Positions 7,361-20,760 of a DNA stretch of 64,000 nucleotides are shown here, piece after piece. The translations under genes and the position numbers were made by a program. How positions within the stretch are numbered: position 1 is the first letter of the stretch; each line of letters begins with the position of its first letter. Below the pieces are notes generated by a model. The model had not been told where the DNA came from. It saw nothing but the letters and a program-made list of their open reading frames with translations, and did no database searches. The DNA lies in contig NZ_JALGRF010000016.1 of the NCBI RefSeq assembly GCF_022815725.1, positions 1 to 64,000 of the forward strand, in the 5' to 3' direction. Origin of the DNA: Streptomyces sp. APSN-46.1. GTDB taxonomy: Bacteria; Actinomycetota; Actinomycetes; Streptomycetales; Streptomycetaceae.

Positions 7361-8641
7361 TCAAGTGCTGTGACCGGGGCGGCCGCGGGTGTCCAGGTCC
7401 ACCCGGCTGCGGTCGATCTTGATCGTGACATCGCCGTACGTGGCGTCGTGGTCGCCGCGGAACTGGTGCGCCCGGCGCCGGCCGGCCCACTGCTCCGTTC
7501 CCTCGGGCAGGCCCATGTCCTCGTCGGCGACCGAGTCCCGGCCGTTCCAGGCGGCCACCCACAGCACGTCCGGCATGGCCTCCGGGGCCCGGTGGTGGTG
7601 CGCGCTCAGCGCCTTGGCCCCCGAGCGCGCCGCGACGTAGGCGGCCGAGCGGTAGCCGCGCTCGTGCAGCCGTACGGTCCAGGCGCTCAGGTAGGCGACG
7701 ACCGGGGCGTCCCAGGTGGCCCGGTCGGTGTAGTGCTCCAGGTCGTTGTAGAGCAGCGTGTCCTCGGGCAGGCCCAGGGAGCGGGCCGCGTCGGCGGCGC
7801 CGTCGGCGGCCTCCGAACCCTGTTCACCGGCCCGGGAAGGGTCGGTGGACAGGCCGGTGGTGGAGCTGCGCCACGGCTGCGGGCCCACCCAGATCGGCAT
7901 CAGGTGCCAGCCCGCCTCGGCCTGGCGCCTGACCCAGCCGGCCGTGAGCCGCGGCTGGGCGCACGCCCGGGCGCGGCCGCCGATGTAGATGCCGACCGCC
8001 CCGAAGGGGGACGTCTCCCGCCAGGTGTCCATGGTGCGCTGGGTGGGGGCGGCGCAGGCGTCGAAGCCCTGGCCGGTGTAGGGCTCCTGGACGGTACGGG
8101 GGCCGGCGAGGGCCGCGACCACGGCGGTGGCCGGGGGCGGCCCGGGGGCCGGGGCCGCCGCGGTGCGGGCGCGCGCGAGGAGCCCTCGTACGGCCTCGGG
8201 CCCGGTCCCGTAGGAGAGCGTGGCCATCACCCCGGAGCGGCGCAGGGCGTACCGCACCTCGTTGCTGTCGCCCCGGGTGGCGGGCGGCGCGCCCCGGTCG
8301 TCGTCCACCGCGACGGTCGGGATGTCGGCGCGCGGCGGGGCGCCGTCGAGCGGCTCCAGGTGCAGGGTGTCGGCCCGGGTGCGGACGGCGCGACCGGTGC
8401 ATGCGGCCTGGGTGCCGGCGTGCCCGAGGTAGAGGGTGGGCAGGTCGAGGCGCAGGCAGGCGTCGGGATTCCGGTCGAGGTCGACGACGCGCCAGCCGTC
8501 GGGGACGGTGAGCCGCAGCCCGTGGTACTCGACGGTCCGACCGTCGATGGTCCGGGCATCGTCGGCGTGGGCGCCGGGCAGGACGGGAAGCAGCAGGGCG
8601 GCACCGAGGAGACCGCTGAGCAGCGTTCGGGTGGGGGCCAT
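7361..8641 (-). CDS. Secreted DUF1906 glycoside-hydrolase-like protein
   Basis: A 426-aa protein. MAPTRTLLSGLLGAALLLPVLPGAHA at the N-terminus looks like a Sec signal peptide with an A-x-A cleavage site near residue 26. The C-terminal half, starting at GFDACAAPTQRTMDTW and including YNDLEHY and a run ending TIKIDRSRVDLD, is the DUF1906 (Rv2525c-like) TIM-barrel domain related to glycoside hydrolases. The region between is Pro/Ala-rich. It probably acts on a cell-wall or extracellular glycan; the substrate is unknown. No strong ribosome-binding site is seen at the ATG. Confidence 0.85.
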   Translation of the reverse strand: MAPTRTLLSGLLGAALLLPVLPGAHADDARTIDGRTVEYHGLRLTVPDGWRVVDLDRNPDACLRLDLPTLYLGHAGTQAACTGRAVRTRADTLHLEPLDGAPPRADIPTVAVDDDRGAPPATRGDSNEVRYALRRSGVMATLSYGTGPEAVRGLLARARTAAAPAPGPPPATAVVAALAGPRTVQEPYTGQGFDACAAPTQRTMDTWRETSPFGAVGIYIGGRARACAQPRLTAGWVRRQAEAGWHLMPIWVGPQPWRSSTTGLSTDPSRAGEQGSEAADGAADAARSLGLPEDTLLYNDLEHYTDRATWDAPVVAYLSAWTVRLHERGYRSAAYVAARSGAKALSAHHHRAPEAMPDVLWVAAWNGRDSVADEDMGLPEGTEQWAGRRRAHQFRGDHDATYGDVTIKIDRSRVDLDTRGRPGHST

Positions 8642-9260
8642 GGTGCAGATGGTTACCAGACGGCGAGGCCCGTCAACTGCACGGAGCCCCCAGATGGTCC
8701 GTACAGCGGTATCGCGCAGGCCCTGCCTTGGAGGGTTCCCTCTGGCCCTGGAAGGCGGGCAGGTCGGAGATCCGACCAACGGGAGGCACGCGCCCCACAG
8801 TCCGGTCGCCGCGACGGCCCGTACCTCCCCGGCCAGCATCTGTGGCTCACGCAGGGACTCCAGCCGGGCACGGCCGAGCCGGTCCTCCTCGCCGAGAGCC
8901 CGGCTTCGTGAGTCACCCGCACGAGTGAGGATCCTGCGGAGCCTGCCGGCCAACGCCGTGAAGTTCACCGACCGCGGCGAGGTACGACTCGACATCCAGC
9001 CAGCCGGCCCGGACGTGCCGCCCTCCGTACACGGACGGCTCGCCGACGAGAAGGCGGCGGACCGAAACGCGGTGAACCGGCCCAGGGCGAGTCGGAACGC
9101 ACCGACGTGAACGGCAACCGTCGCATGCCGTGAGGACGGCAGAGCGGGTCTGTTCCTTCCTTGGCGGATGGTGCGTGAACGTGGGGGCCCTCACATGCGG
9201 TGCTCGGGGCACTCGGAAGGCGGCCAAGCGGCAGACGCCGCCGGGGCCGTTGGTGGGCTA
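8642..9260. other. Gene-poor region with decayed coding DNA
   Basis: About 620 bases between the divergent-side start of the DUF1906 gene and the VOC gene. The only recognisable content is a short histidine-kinase fragment (separate entry) and unassigned coding-like DNA on the minus strand at about 8750-8900. No intact gene is supported. Confidence 0.4.
8928..9042 (+). pseudogene. Sensor histidine kinase fragment
   Basis: The plus strand reads ILRSLPANAVKFTDRGEVRLDI, which matches the N-box of histidine-kinase ATPase domains (usually ILxNLLSNAVKFTxxGEVxL). No kinase dimerisation or G-box regions are found on either side, and no start fits. It is a remnant of a deleted two-component gene. Confidence 0.6.
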
Positions 9261-9671
9261 CTAGTCGCGCTTGGGCCAGATCGGGCCCTGGTCGGTCCAG
9301 ATGACGCCCTTGTTGCGGCACAGGCAGAAGGGGTGGCCGATCGGGTCGGTGTAGACCTGCCAGCCGTAGCCGTTGGGACCGATGAAGTCCTGCCTTAGCG
9401 TCGCGCCGAGGTCGAGGACGCGGCGCTGCTCGGACTCGATCTCGTCCACTTCGAAGTCGAGGTGGAACTGCTTGGGGTGCTCGCTGTCGGGCCACTGCGG
9501 AGCGCGGTAGTCGTCCACCCGGATGAATGCCAGCTCGATCTCGCCGAACTGGATGCCAGCCCACTCCTCGGAGCTGCCTTCCTTGATCGGACGGCCCGTC
9601 ACCTCGGAGTAGAAAGCCGCCAGCTTCATCGTGTCCGGGCAGTCGATAATGAAATCGGTGAGTCGCAGCAT
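9261..9671 (-). CDS. VOC (glyoxalase-like) family protein
   Basis: A 136-aa protein with two beta-alpha-beta-beta-beta modules. It begins MLRLTDFIIDCPDTMKLAAFYSEVTG, has KQFHLDFEVDEIE in the middle with a possible metal-ligand His and Glu, and ends with GWQVYTDPIGHPFCLC. This is the standard vicinal-oxygen-chelate arrangement seen in small resistance proteins and dioxygenase-like enzymes. The substrate cannot be inferred. It appears to be a single-gene unit. Confidence 0.85.
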   Translation of the reverse strand: MLRLTDFIIDCPDTMKLAAFYSEVTGRPIKEGSSEEWAGIQFGEIELAFIRVDDYRAPQWPDSEHPKQFHLDFEVDEIESEQRRVLDLGATLRQDFIGPNGYGWQVYTDPIGHPFCLCRNKGVIWTDQGPIWPKRD

Positions 9672-9744
9672 CCCGCGATCTTGTCACAAGCTCACACCCG
9701 ACTTCGAGACAGGCCCTAAGCAGCTCCGCTGAGGTGCGGGAACA

Positions 9745-9772
9745 AAAAGTTCCTGGGGGGCTTCGCCCCCAG
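9745..9772 (-). terminator. Rho-independent terminator of XRE/DUF397 operon
   Basis: Read on the minus strand, the hairpin CTGGGGGCG-AAG-CCCCCCAG is followed by GAACTTTTTG, a stem plus T-run downstream of the DUF397 gene. The stem also resembles a dispersed Streptomyces repeat. Confidence 0.65.
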
Positions 9773-9923
9773 ACCCCGTTCACCAGGGGCGGCTAGGTTG
9801 GACCGGTCCACCAGCAAGGCGACGTTGGAGCGGTACAGCAGCCCGCCGGAGTGAGACACCGCCCGGCGCCCCAAGGCGGACGTGATGGCAGACCGGGAGG
9901 GCGGTAGCAGTTGCGGTACGAGA

Positions 9924-10124
9924 TCAGGCTCGGCTCTTCACAGCCTGGATGAACGGAGCCCACGCGGCGGCCGGGAACACCAGGACCGGGCCGATGCCCG
10001 CCAGCTTGGTGTCCCGGACGGGGATGATGCCGGGGAGATCGTCGGACACCTCTACGCAGTTGCCGCCCTCACCGTTGCTGTACGAGGACTTCCGCCAGGA
10101 CAGGCCGTTCACGTCTGCGCGCAT
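9924..10124 (-). CDS. DUF397 domain protein
   Basis: A 66-aa protein with the DUF397 signature WRKSSYSNGEGGNCVEVSD, then VPVRDTK-like and a final WAPFIQAVK. These small Streptomyces proteins nearly always follow an XRE regulator with a DUF5753 C-terminus and behave as a paired regulator or toxin-antitoxin-like module. Here the start overlaps the 3' end of that regulator by 16 bases, so the two are translationally coupled. Relatives affect differentiation and antibiotic production when over-expressed. Confidence 0.9.
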   Translation of the reverse strand: MRADVNGLSWRKSSYSNGEGGNCVEVSDDLPGIIPVRDTKLAGIGPVLVFPAAAWAPFIQAVKSRA

Positions 10125-10945
10125 TTCGCGTGCTCCTCCGCCACCGACTCGATCAAGGTCAGGGACACCTCCGGCGACAGTGCGGCAGCCCTTGCAAGAT
10201 CGTATGACCTCCAGTGGCGTTGAACCAGTGCCGGATCGTCGAGCAACTGCCCTGCGTGAGGCCCCTCGGTGTACGCCACATCGGGTGCGTCGGCGAACTG
10301 CATGATCCTCACAGACGCATCCAGGACGCCATGGGCACCGGCGGAGAACGGCACCACCTGAACCGTGATCCGATGGGCCCGGACGCACGACGAGATATGC
10401 CGCAGCTGAGCGGACATCACAGCAGGCCCCCCGACCGCCGTCCGCAGCACCGCCTCATGCAGGACAACCCACATCTCGGGGGTCTCCGGATCACCGAGGA
10501 GCCGTGCGCGTTCAACGCGTGCCGCGACCAGCGTATCGACATGCTCCGCCAGGGCGGTGGGACTGGTGGCCCGAATTACAGCGCGAGCGTAGTCCGCTGT
10601 CTGGAGCAGCCCGGGAACCAACGTGGGGCCGTAGTCGAATATGGCCGTCGCCAGACGTTCCAACTCGGCCGCTTCGGCGAAGTACTCGACGTGCTTGGAC
10701 TTGAACGCCCTGGCCAGGCGGGTGAAGTAGTCCCCGGTGCCGAGCACCCTGTCGATCGCCTCCGCGATCTCCGGCCGCAGCCGCCGCGTGCCGCACTCCA
10801 TCTGCCCGACGTACGCCCCGCTCGTGAAGATCAGCTCACCCAGTCCCGACTGGGACAGCCCGGCCGCCTCGCGGTGCCGTCGCAGCTCCTCGCGGGCGAA
10901 CTCCTCCGGCGTTTGCGCTCCGCTCAGATCCTTCGGCCTGACCAT
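10109..10945 (-). CDS. XRE-family regulator with DUF5753 domain
   Basis: A 278-aa DNA-binding regulator. Residues about 15-70 are a helix-turn-helix (REAAGLSQSGLGELIFTSGAYVGQMECG). The remainder, from FAEAAELERLATAIFDYGPTLVPGLLQTADYARAVI onward, is the DUF5753 ligand-like domain typical of the many BldB-partner and AbaA-type regulators in Streptomyces. It is the first gene of a two-gene unit with the DUF397 protein. Autoregulation is likely but no operator was identified. Confidence 0.92.
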   Translation of the reverse strand: MVRPKDLSGAQTPEEFAREELRRHREAAGLSQSGLGELIFTSGAYVGQMECGTRRLRPEIAEAIDRVLGTGDYFTRLARAFKSKHVEYFAEAAELERLATAIFDYGPTLVPGLLQTADYARAVIRATSPTALAEHVDTLVAARVERARLLGDPETPEMWVVLHEAVLRTAVGGPAVMSAQLRHISSCVRAHRITVQVVPFSAGAHGVLDASVRIMQFADAPDVAYTEGPHAGQLLDDPALVQRHWRSYDLARAAALSPEVSLTLIESVAEEHAKCAQT

Positions 10946-11049
10946 GGGACAACTCCCCGCTGCCGCAGTGCTCTTTGTGACGCGAAAAGCGTAGTCCCCG
11001 CGATGCCGATGAAACAGCGGAACGCATTGATACGACTACGGAACGCCAC

Positions 11050-11088
11050 AGCGCCCGCCATCCCTGGTCGGGGACTATGGCGGGCGCT
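11050..11088. terminator. Strong hairpin downstream of gltD
   Basis: A perfect 12-bp inverted repeat, AGCGCCCGCCAT ... ATGGCGGGCGCT, with a 15-base loop. It lies about 75 bases beyond the end of gltD and before the XRE regulator's promoter, so it probably insulates the two units. Confidence 0.65.
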
Positions 11089-11131
11089 GCGTCAGGTTTC
11101 CGTACGCCGTTGTACGGACCGTATGAGGGGT

Positions 11132-11149
11132 CCCGCCCCGGAGGGCGGG
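11132..11149 (-). terminator. gltBD terminator hairpin
   Basis: CCCGCCC-CGGA-GGGCGGG, 13 bases after the gltD stop in the direction of transcription. It is the first of two hairpins at the end of the gltBD operon. Confidence 0.6.
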
Positions 11150-11161
11150 GGTGACGGGCGG

Positions 11162-12614
11162 CTAGACCGTCAGGGAGCGGTCCGTCGGCTTGACCGGGTA
11201 CGGGAGGATGCTGGCTCCGGTCAGGAAGCGGTCCACGCCGCGGGCGGCCGAGCGGCCTTCCGCGATGGCCCAGACGATGAGCGACTGGCCGCGGCCCGCG
11301 TCGCCGGCGACGAAGACGCCGTCCACGTTGGTCGCGTAGGAGGCGTCGCGCTCGATGTTGCCGCGCGCGTCCAGCGTCAGACCGAACTGCTCCACCAGGC
11401 CGTTGGCCTGGTCGGTTCCGGTGAAGCCCATCGCCAGGGTGACCAACTGCGCCGGGAGGACGCGCTCGGTGCCGGGCTTCTGGACGAGCTTGCCGTCGAT
11501 GAACTCGACCTCGACCAGGTGCAGGGCCTTGACGTTGCCGTCCTCGTCGCCCTCGAAGTGGGTGGTGGAGACGGAGTAGACCCGCTCACCGCCCTCCTCG
11601 TGCGCCGAGGTGACCTTGTACAGCATCGGGAAGGTCGGCCAGGGCTGGTTGGCGTTACGGTCCTCGCCGGGCTTCGGCATGATCTCCAGCTGCGTGACCG
11701 AGGCCGCGCCCTGGCGGTGGGCGGTGCCCACGCAGTCCGCGCCGGTGTCGCCGCCGCCGATGACGACGACGTGCTTGCCCTCCGCCGTGATGGGCGGGGC
11801 CATGAAGTCGCCCTCCTGGACCTTGTTGGACAGGGGGAGGTACTCCATCGCGAAGTGGACGCCGCGCAGGTCACGGCCCGGGACCGGCAGGTCGCGGGAG
11901 ACCGTCGCGCCGGCCGCGATGACCACCGCGTCGAACCGCTTGCGCAGGTCGGTCGCGCTCAGGTCGCGGCCGATCTCGATGCCGGTGCGGAACTTGGTGC
12001 CCTCCGCGCGCATCTGCTCGATGCGGCGGTTGATGTGCACCTTCTCCATCTTGAACTCGGGGATGCCGTAGCGCAGCAGACCGCCGATGCGGTCCGCGCG
12101 CTCGTACACCACCACGGTGTGACCCGCCCGGGTCAGCTGCTGGGCTGCTGCCAGACCGGCCGGGCCGGAGCCAATGACGGCGGCGGTCTTGCCCGACAGA
12201 CGCTCCGGCGGCTGCGGGGTGACGTTCCCGTTGTCCCACGCCTTGTCGATGATCGAGACTTCGACGTTCTTGATCGTGACGGCCGGCTGGTTGATGCCGA
12301 GGACGCACGCCGACTCGCACGGGGCGGGGCACAGGCGGCCCGTGAACTCCGGGAAGTTGTTCGTGGCGTGGAGGCGCTCGGACGCGGCGCTCCAGTCCTC
12401 GCGGTACGCGAAGTCGTTCCACTCCGGGATCAGGTTCCCGAGCGGGCACCCGTTGTGGCAGAACGGGATGCCGCAGTCCATGCAGCGGCCGGCCTGCTTG
12501 CTGATGATCGGGAGCAGGGAGCCGGGGACGTAGACCTCGTTCCAGTCCTTGAGGCGGTCAGCCACAGGACGGGAACAGGCGGTCTCGCGCGGGGTGGTGA
12601 GGAAGCCCTTCGGG

Positions 12615-12622
<8 letters not shown>
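11162..12622 (-). CDS. gltD: Glutamate synthase small subunit
   Basis: A 486-aa NADPH-dependent GOGAT beta subunit. The N-terminus carries the cysteine cluster CMDCGIPFCHNGCPLGN and later CPAPCESAC for iron-sulfur clusters. FAD is bound at VIGSGPAGLAAA (near residue 150) and NADPH at VVVIGGGDTGADC (near residue 290), with the closing GVFVAGDAGRGQSLIVWAI motif. It passes electrons from NADPH to GltB, which makes glutamate from glutamine and 2-oxoglutarate. Its ATG overlaps the gltB stop by eight bases, so the pair is co-translated. Confidence 0.97.
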
Positions 12623-17222
<4,600 letters not shown>

Positions 17223-17286
17223 CGGCTCTCCCGTCGTCGTAGCGGCATATGTGCATAGCCGAGGGACGACGTTGGCCCTCTGCGAA

Positions 17287-17302
17287 ATTTCGTGCAGGTT
17301 AC
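17287..17302 (-). promoter_or_regulatory. Candidate GlnR half site upstream of gltB
   Basis: The minus strand reads GTAAC-CTGCAC-GAAAT, which fits the actinobacterial GlnR consensus gTnAc-n6-GaAAc except for the last base. It is 65 bases upstream of the gltB start codon. Only one a/b pair is present, and full GlnR operators often have two. This is a motif match, not proof of binding. Confidence 0.45.
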
Positions 17303-17540
17303 ATGATGGCGGCAATCCCGAGAAGCGGATACGTCATTCCAGCATGCGGACACTGCGCGAGGCAGAAAATGGGTCCTCCACGGCCGTTTTACGGTCTTCC
17401 GCGATCGGAACGATCGGAAACGGGACGAAGGACTCGAAAGGAAGGCTGGACGGGCCTCATTGCCCGCAGGGGATACCTCCCCGGCGAACCGTCGGGGGGC
17501 CCTGGTGTGATGCCCGGCGGTCACACGATCGAAACCGCCG

Positions 17541-17554
17541 AGTAATGGATTACT
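17541..17554. promoter_or_regulatory. Palindrome AGTAAT-gg-ATTACT
   Basis: A perfect 6-bp inverted repeat with a 2-bp spacer in an otherwise GC-rich region, between gltB and the VIT1/CCC1 transporter. It is a possible operator or AT-rich promoter element. No regulator is assigned. Confidence 0.3.
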
Positions 17555-17592
17555 TATGTTGCCTAGCGCATAGTGTCTCACTCCTGCGCCGG

Positions 17593-18324
17593 TTAGCCTA
17601 CGGCGCCACCGATCCAGGTTCCCAGGATGTACGTCACACCAGCGGCCGCGCCACCCAGGACGAGCTGGCGCAGTCCGCTGAACCACCAGGAGCGCGCGGT
17701 GACCCGGGCGACGACCGCGCCACAGGCGAAGAGGCCGGCCAGCGCCAGCAGCACCGCGGGCCACAGGGCGGTCGCGCCGAGCAGGTACGGCAGTACGGGC
17801 AGCAGCGCGCCCAGCGCGAACGAGCCGAAGGACGAAACGGCGGCGACGAGCGGCGAGGGCAGGTCGTCGGGGTCGATCCCCAGCTCCTCGCGGGCGTGGA
17901 TCTCCAGCGCCCGCTCGGGGTCGCGCGACAGCTGCATCGCGACCTCACGGGCGAGGGCCGGCTCGACGCCCCGCGATACGTACAGCTCGGCCAGCTCCTC
18001 CATCTCGTCGACGGGGTGCTTGCGCAACTGCTGGCGCTCCACGTCGAGTTCGGCGAGCACCAGCTCACGCTGCGACGCGACGGAGGTGTACTCGCCGGCC
18101 GCCATCGAGAAGGCACCGGCGGCGAGGCCGGCCAGCCCCGTGAGGACGATGGTCTGCGGGGCCACCGCTCCGCCGGCCACACCGGTCATCAGGGCGAGGT
18201 TGGAGACGAGGCCGTCCATGGCACCGAAAACAGCCGGCCGCAGCCATCCGCCGTTGACGTCACGGTGGGTGTGGTTGTCGCGGTGCGCGGTGTGCAGCGG
18301 TGCTGCCGTGTCGATGATGGACAT
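17593..18324 (-). CDS. VIT1/CCC1 family transporter
   Basis: A 243-aa membrane protein of the vacuolar iron transporter family. The N-terminal FGAMDGLVSNLALMTGVAGG is the signature first helix. The second helix and cytoplasmic loop carry AAGEYTSVASQRE. A glutamate-rich soluble domain follows (residues about 85-150), then three C-terminal helices (SFGSFALGALLPVLPYLL, LWPAVLLALAGLFACGAVV and a last one ending at WIGGAVG). It probably moves Fe2+ or Mn2+ across the membrane. The ATG at 18324 is preceded by GGGAGGGA. Confidence 0.9.
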   Translation of the reverse strand: MSIIDTAAPLHTAHRDNHTHRDVNGGWLRPAVFGAMDGLVSNLALMTGVAGGAVAPQTIVLTGLAGLAAGAFSMAAGEYTSVASQRELVLAELDVERQQLRKHPVDEMEELAELYVSRGVEPALAREVAMQLSRDPERALEIHAREELGIDPDDLPSPLVAAVSSFGSFALGALLPVLPYLLGATALWPAVLLALAGLFACGAVVARVTARSWWFSGLRQLVLGGAAAGVTYILGTWIGGAVG

Positions 18325-18580
18325 GCGAGGTCCCTCCCCCTGTACGCCTTTTGCGCGAACGGGCGGCGTGAGGCGCGCCGCTCCCCCTGAACACCTCGAA
18401 ACTACGCACGATTTCCGCTGCCCGCCAGCAAGGTAGGCCGTACTTACCTGGGGTTTTGGGGGTCGGCGACCGGGTGACGGCGGCATGGGCGGGGTGTTTC
18501 GCGACGGGCGACAAACCTCATGTCATGGCACAAATCCCCCAAGGGCTCAATATGAGTCCCATCAAGTCGAGAGGCGCGCC

Positions 18581-19567
18581 ATGGAGCTGATTGCATGCAA
18601 TCCGCAGGTCCTCCTCGAACGGGCCAGGGGCGCTCTCATGGGACTGGCGGTGGGTGACGCGCTGGGCGCCCCCGCGGAGAACATGAAGCCGTCGGAGATC
18701 CGTTCCCGGTGGGGCCGGATCGAGGGCTTCGTCTCGGACGATCCGGCGGGAACGGACGACACGGAGTACGCGATCTTCTCGGGCCTGCTGCTGGCCCGCC
18801 ACGGCTCGGCGCTGACCGTCTCGCATGTCGAGCGGGCGTGGCACCACTGGATCGCGGACCTGGACGAGGGGCCGTTCCGCGGCGCGGGCTTCTCGGAACG
18901 GGGCACGCTGGAGAACCTCCGGCGGGGGCTCGCGGCGCCGATCTCGGCGCAGCACCGCCACGCGTGGTCGGACGGCCTGGCGATGCGGGCGGCCCCCTTC
19001 GGGGTCTTCGCGGCCGGTCGCCCGGCGGAGGCGGCGCGGCTCGTCGCCATCGACGGCTCGGTCAGCCACGACGGGGAGGGCATCTACGGGGGCCAGGCGG
19101 TCGCGGCGGGCGTCGCGGCGGCGATGGCCGGGGGTTCCCCGGCGTCGGTGGTCTCGGCCGCGCTGTCCGTCATCCCCTCGGACTCGTGGACGGCCCGCTC
19201 CCTGCGCCGCGCGGTCACCGCCGCCCCGCGCGGCGAACGGGCGGTGCGCTCCGCGGTGGTGATCGGCGGCTACCCGTGGACGGACCTGGCTCCGGAGGCG
19301 GTGGGACTGGCGTTCGGCGCCTTCGCCGCCTGCCGCGGCGACTTCTCGGGGTCGGTACTGACGGCCGTCAACATGGGCCGGGACGCGGACACCACGGCCG
19401 CGGTCGCGGGCGCCCTGGCCGGCGCCCTCTCCGGCGCCACCGCGATCCCCGCGGCCTGGTCCTCGGCCATCGGCCCGGTCCGCGGCAGCTGCCTCCCCTC
19501 CATGCGGGGCTACCACGTCCTGGACATCGCGGACCTCCTCACCCCGGAATCCGAGGGCCCCCGATGA
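18581..19567 (+). CDS. ADP-ribosylglycohydrolase family protein (1 of 4)
   Basis: A 328-aa protein of the ARH/DraG fold that hydrolyses ADP-ribosyl bonds using two Mg2+ ions. All metal-site motifs are visible: GDALGAPAEN (residues about 25-34), GTDDTEYA near residue 60 and NMGRDADTT near residue 265. It starts at 18581, preceded by GAGAGG six bases upstream. It is the first of seven plus-strand genes joined by four-base overlaps. In the ARH family, substrates include ADP-ribosylated proteins and O-acetyl-ADP-ribose; the one used here is unknown. Confidence 0.88.
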   Translation: MELIACNPQVLLERARGALMGLAVGDALGAPAENMKPSEIRSRWGRIEGFVSDDPAGTDDTEYAIFSGLLLARHGSALTVSHVERAWHHWIADLDEGPFRGAGFSERGTLENLRRGLAAPISAQHRHAWSDGLAMRAAPFGVFAAGRPAEAARLVAIDGSVSHDGEGIYGGQAVAAGVAAAMAGGSPASVVSAALSVIPSDSWTARSLRRAVTAAPRGERAVRSAVVIGGYPWTDLAPEAVGLAFGAFAACRGDFSGSVLTAVNMGRDADTTAAVAGALAGALSGATAIPAAWSSAIGPVRGSCLPSMRGYHVLDIADLLTPESEGPR

Positions 19568-20760
19568 CCCACCCCGACGACCCGTCCCCCCGGGCGGCCC
19601 GTGCCGCCGCCCAGGCGGCGCCCGGGGCGCGGCGGATCGAGGGGGTGCTGCTCGGGCTCGCCGCAGGCGACGCGGCCGGGTGGCCCGCCGCCCGGCACCG
19701 GGCCATCCGGATGCCGGAGTGGACCCGCCGCCTCACCCGCGAGCTCGACACCTTCGCCGAGCAGAACGCCACCACCACCCTCCCCGTCCCCATCGCCCTC
19801 AACCAGCCCCCGGAGCCGCTGCGCCTCGGCCCCTCCGACGACGCCGAGTGGGCGGCGTTCGCCGCCGAGTCCGTGCTGACCGCCGCCGGGGTCCTGCTCA
19901 GCGACCTCGGCCGGTCCCGCCGTATGCGCGCCGCCATCGACCTCGCCTGGAACGCCCTGGCCTCCGAAGTCGCCGCGGCAGCGGAACGCGCGCCCGAGGT
20001 GGAGTCGGCCGTCCTCCCCCTCCGCGCCCGGATCTCCGTCCGCGCCGGCCTCGGCAACCTCGCCGCCGGCCTCCGCCCGCCCGCCACCGGCCACGACAAC
20101 CCCCACTACTTCGACGACGCCGCCTGCGTCCGCGCCTGCGTCCTCGCCGTCGTCCACCCCGGCGATCCGCGAGCGGCCGCGGACCTCGCCGAGTTCGACG
20201 CCCGCTACACCCAGGACGGCGACGGAGTCCACGGCGCCCGCGCCATGGCCGCCGCCATCGCCACCGCCCTCGCCGACGCGGACACCGACGCCGCCGTCGA
20301 CGCCGCCCTCGCGCAGCTCCCCGCCGCCACCGAGATCGGCCGCAACGCCCGCCACGCCGTCAAACTCGCCCGCGCCGAACCCGAATCCGGCGCCTTCGCC
20401 ATCGTCCCCCTCCTCGAACACCAGATCGTCGACCACGTCTACAGCTACGGAATCGCCGCCGCCGAAACCGTGCCCGTCGCCCTCGCCCTCGCCACCGCCG
20501 CCCGCGGCCGGATCGCCGAGGCCGTCCCGGCCGCCGCCTGCCTCTCCCGCGTCGCGGACTCCGCCCCCGCCCTGTGCGGCGCCCTCACCGGCGCCCTCGG
20601 CGGCGGCGACTCGATCCCCGCCGCCTGGCGCGAGGCCTGCCGCACCCTCTCCGGCTGCGCGCTCCCCCGCCTCGCCGGCACCGACCTCGTCGAACTCGCC
20701 GCGCTGCTCGCCCGTACGGAACTCACCTCAGCCAAGACCCAAGGGATGATTCGGACATGA
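19564..20760 (+). CDS. ADP-ribosylglycohydrolase-like protein, degenerate (2 of 4)
   Basis: A 398-aa paralogue overlapping the previous gene by ATGA. The fold is recognisable (RRIEGVLLGLAAGDAAGW, LGPSDDAEWAAFAAE, then ALTGALGGGDSIPAAW near the end). The metal ligands are eroded, however: TDDT is SDDA, and the expected GRDADT motif reads SRVADS. It may lack hydrolase activity and act as a binding or regulatory partner of its neighbours. There is no frameshift, so the gene is kept intact. Confidence 0.8.
   Translation: MTHPDDPSPRAARAAAQAAPGARRIEGVLLGLAAGDAAGWPAARHRAIRMPEWTRRLTRELDTFAEQNATTTLPVPIALNQPPEPLRLGPSDDAEWAAFAAESVLTAAGVLLSDLGRSRRMRAAIDLAWNALASEVAAAAERAPEVESAVLPLRARISVRAGLGNLAAGLRPPATGHDNPHYFDDAACVRACVLAVVHPGDPRAAADLAEFDARYTQDGDGVHGARAMAAAIATALADADTDAAVDAALAQLPAATEIGRNARHAVKLARAEPESGAFAIVPLLEHQIVDHVYSYGIAAAETVPVALALATAARGRIAEAVPAAACLSRVADSAPALCGALTGALGGGDSIPAAWREACRTLSGCALPRLAGTDLVELAALLARTELTSAKTQGMIRT

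Larger units (their letters stand above)
17223..17592. other. gltB upstream region
   Basis: About 370 bases with no supported gene. It holds the GlnR-like half site (17287-17302), a 9-base direct repeat CGATCGGAA x2 at 17402-17419 and an AGTAAT-gg-ATTACT palindrome (17541-17554), so control of gltBD is expected here. The end of the transporter gene adjoins it at 17593. Confidence 0.45.
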
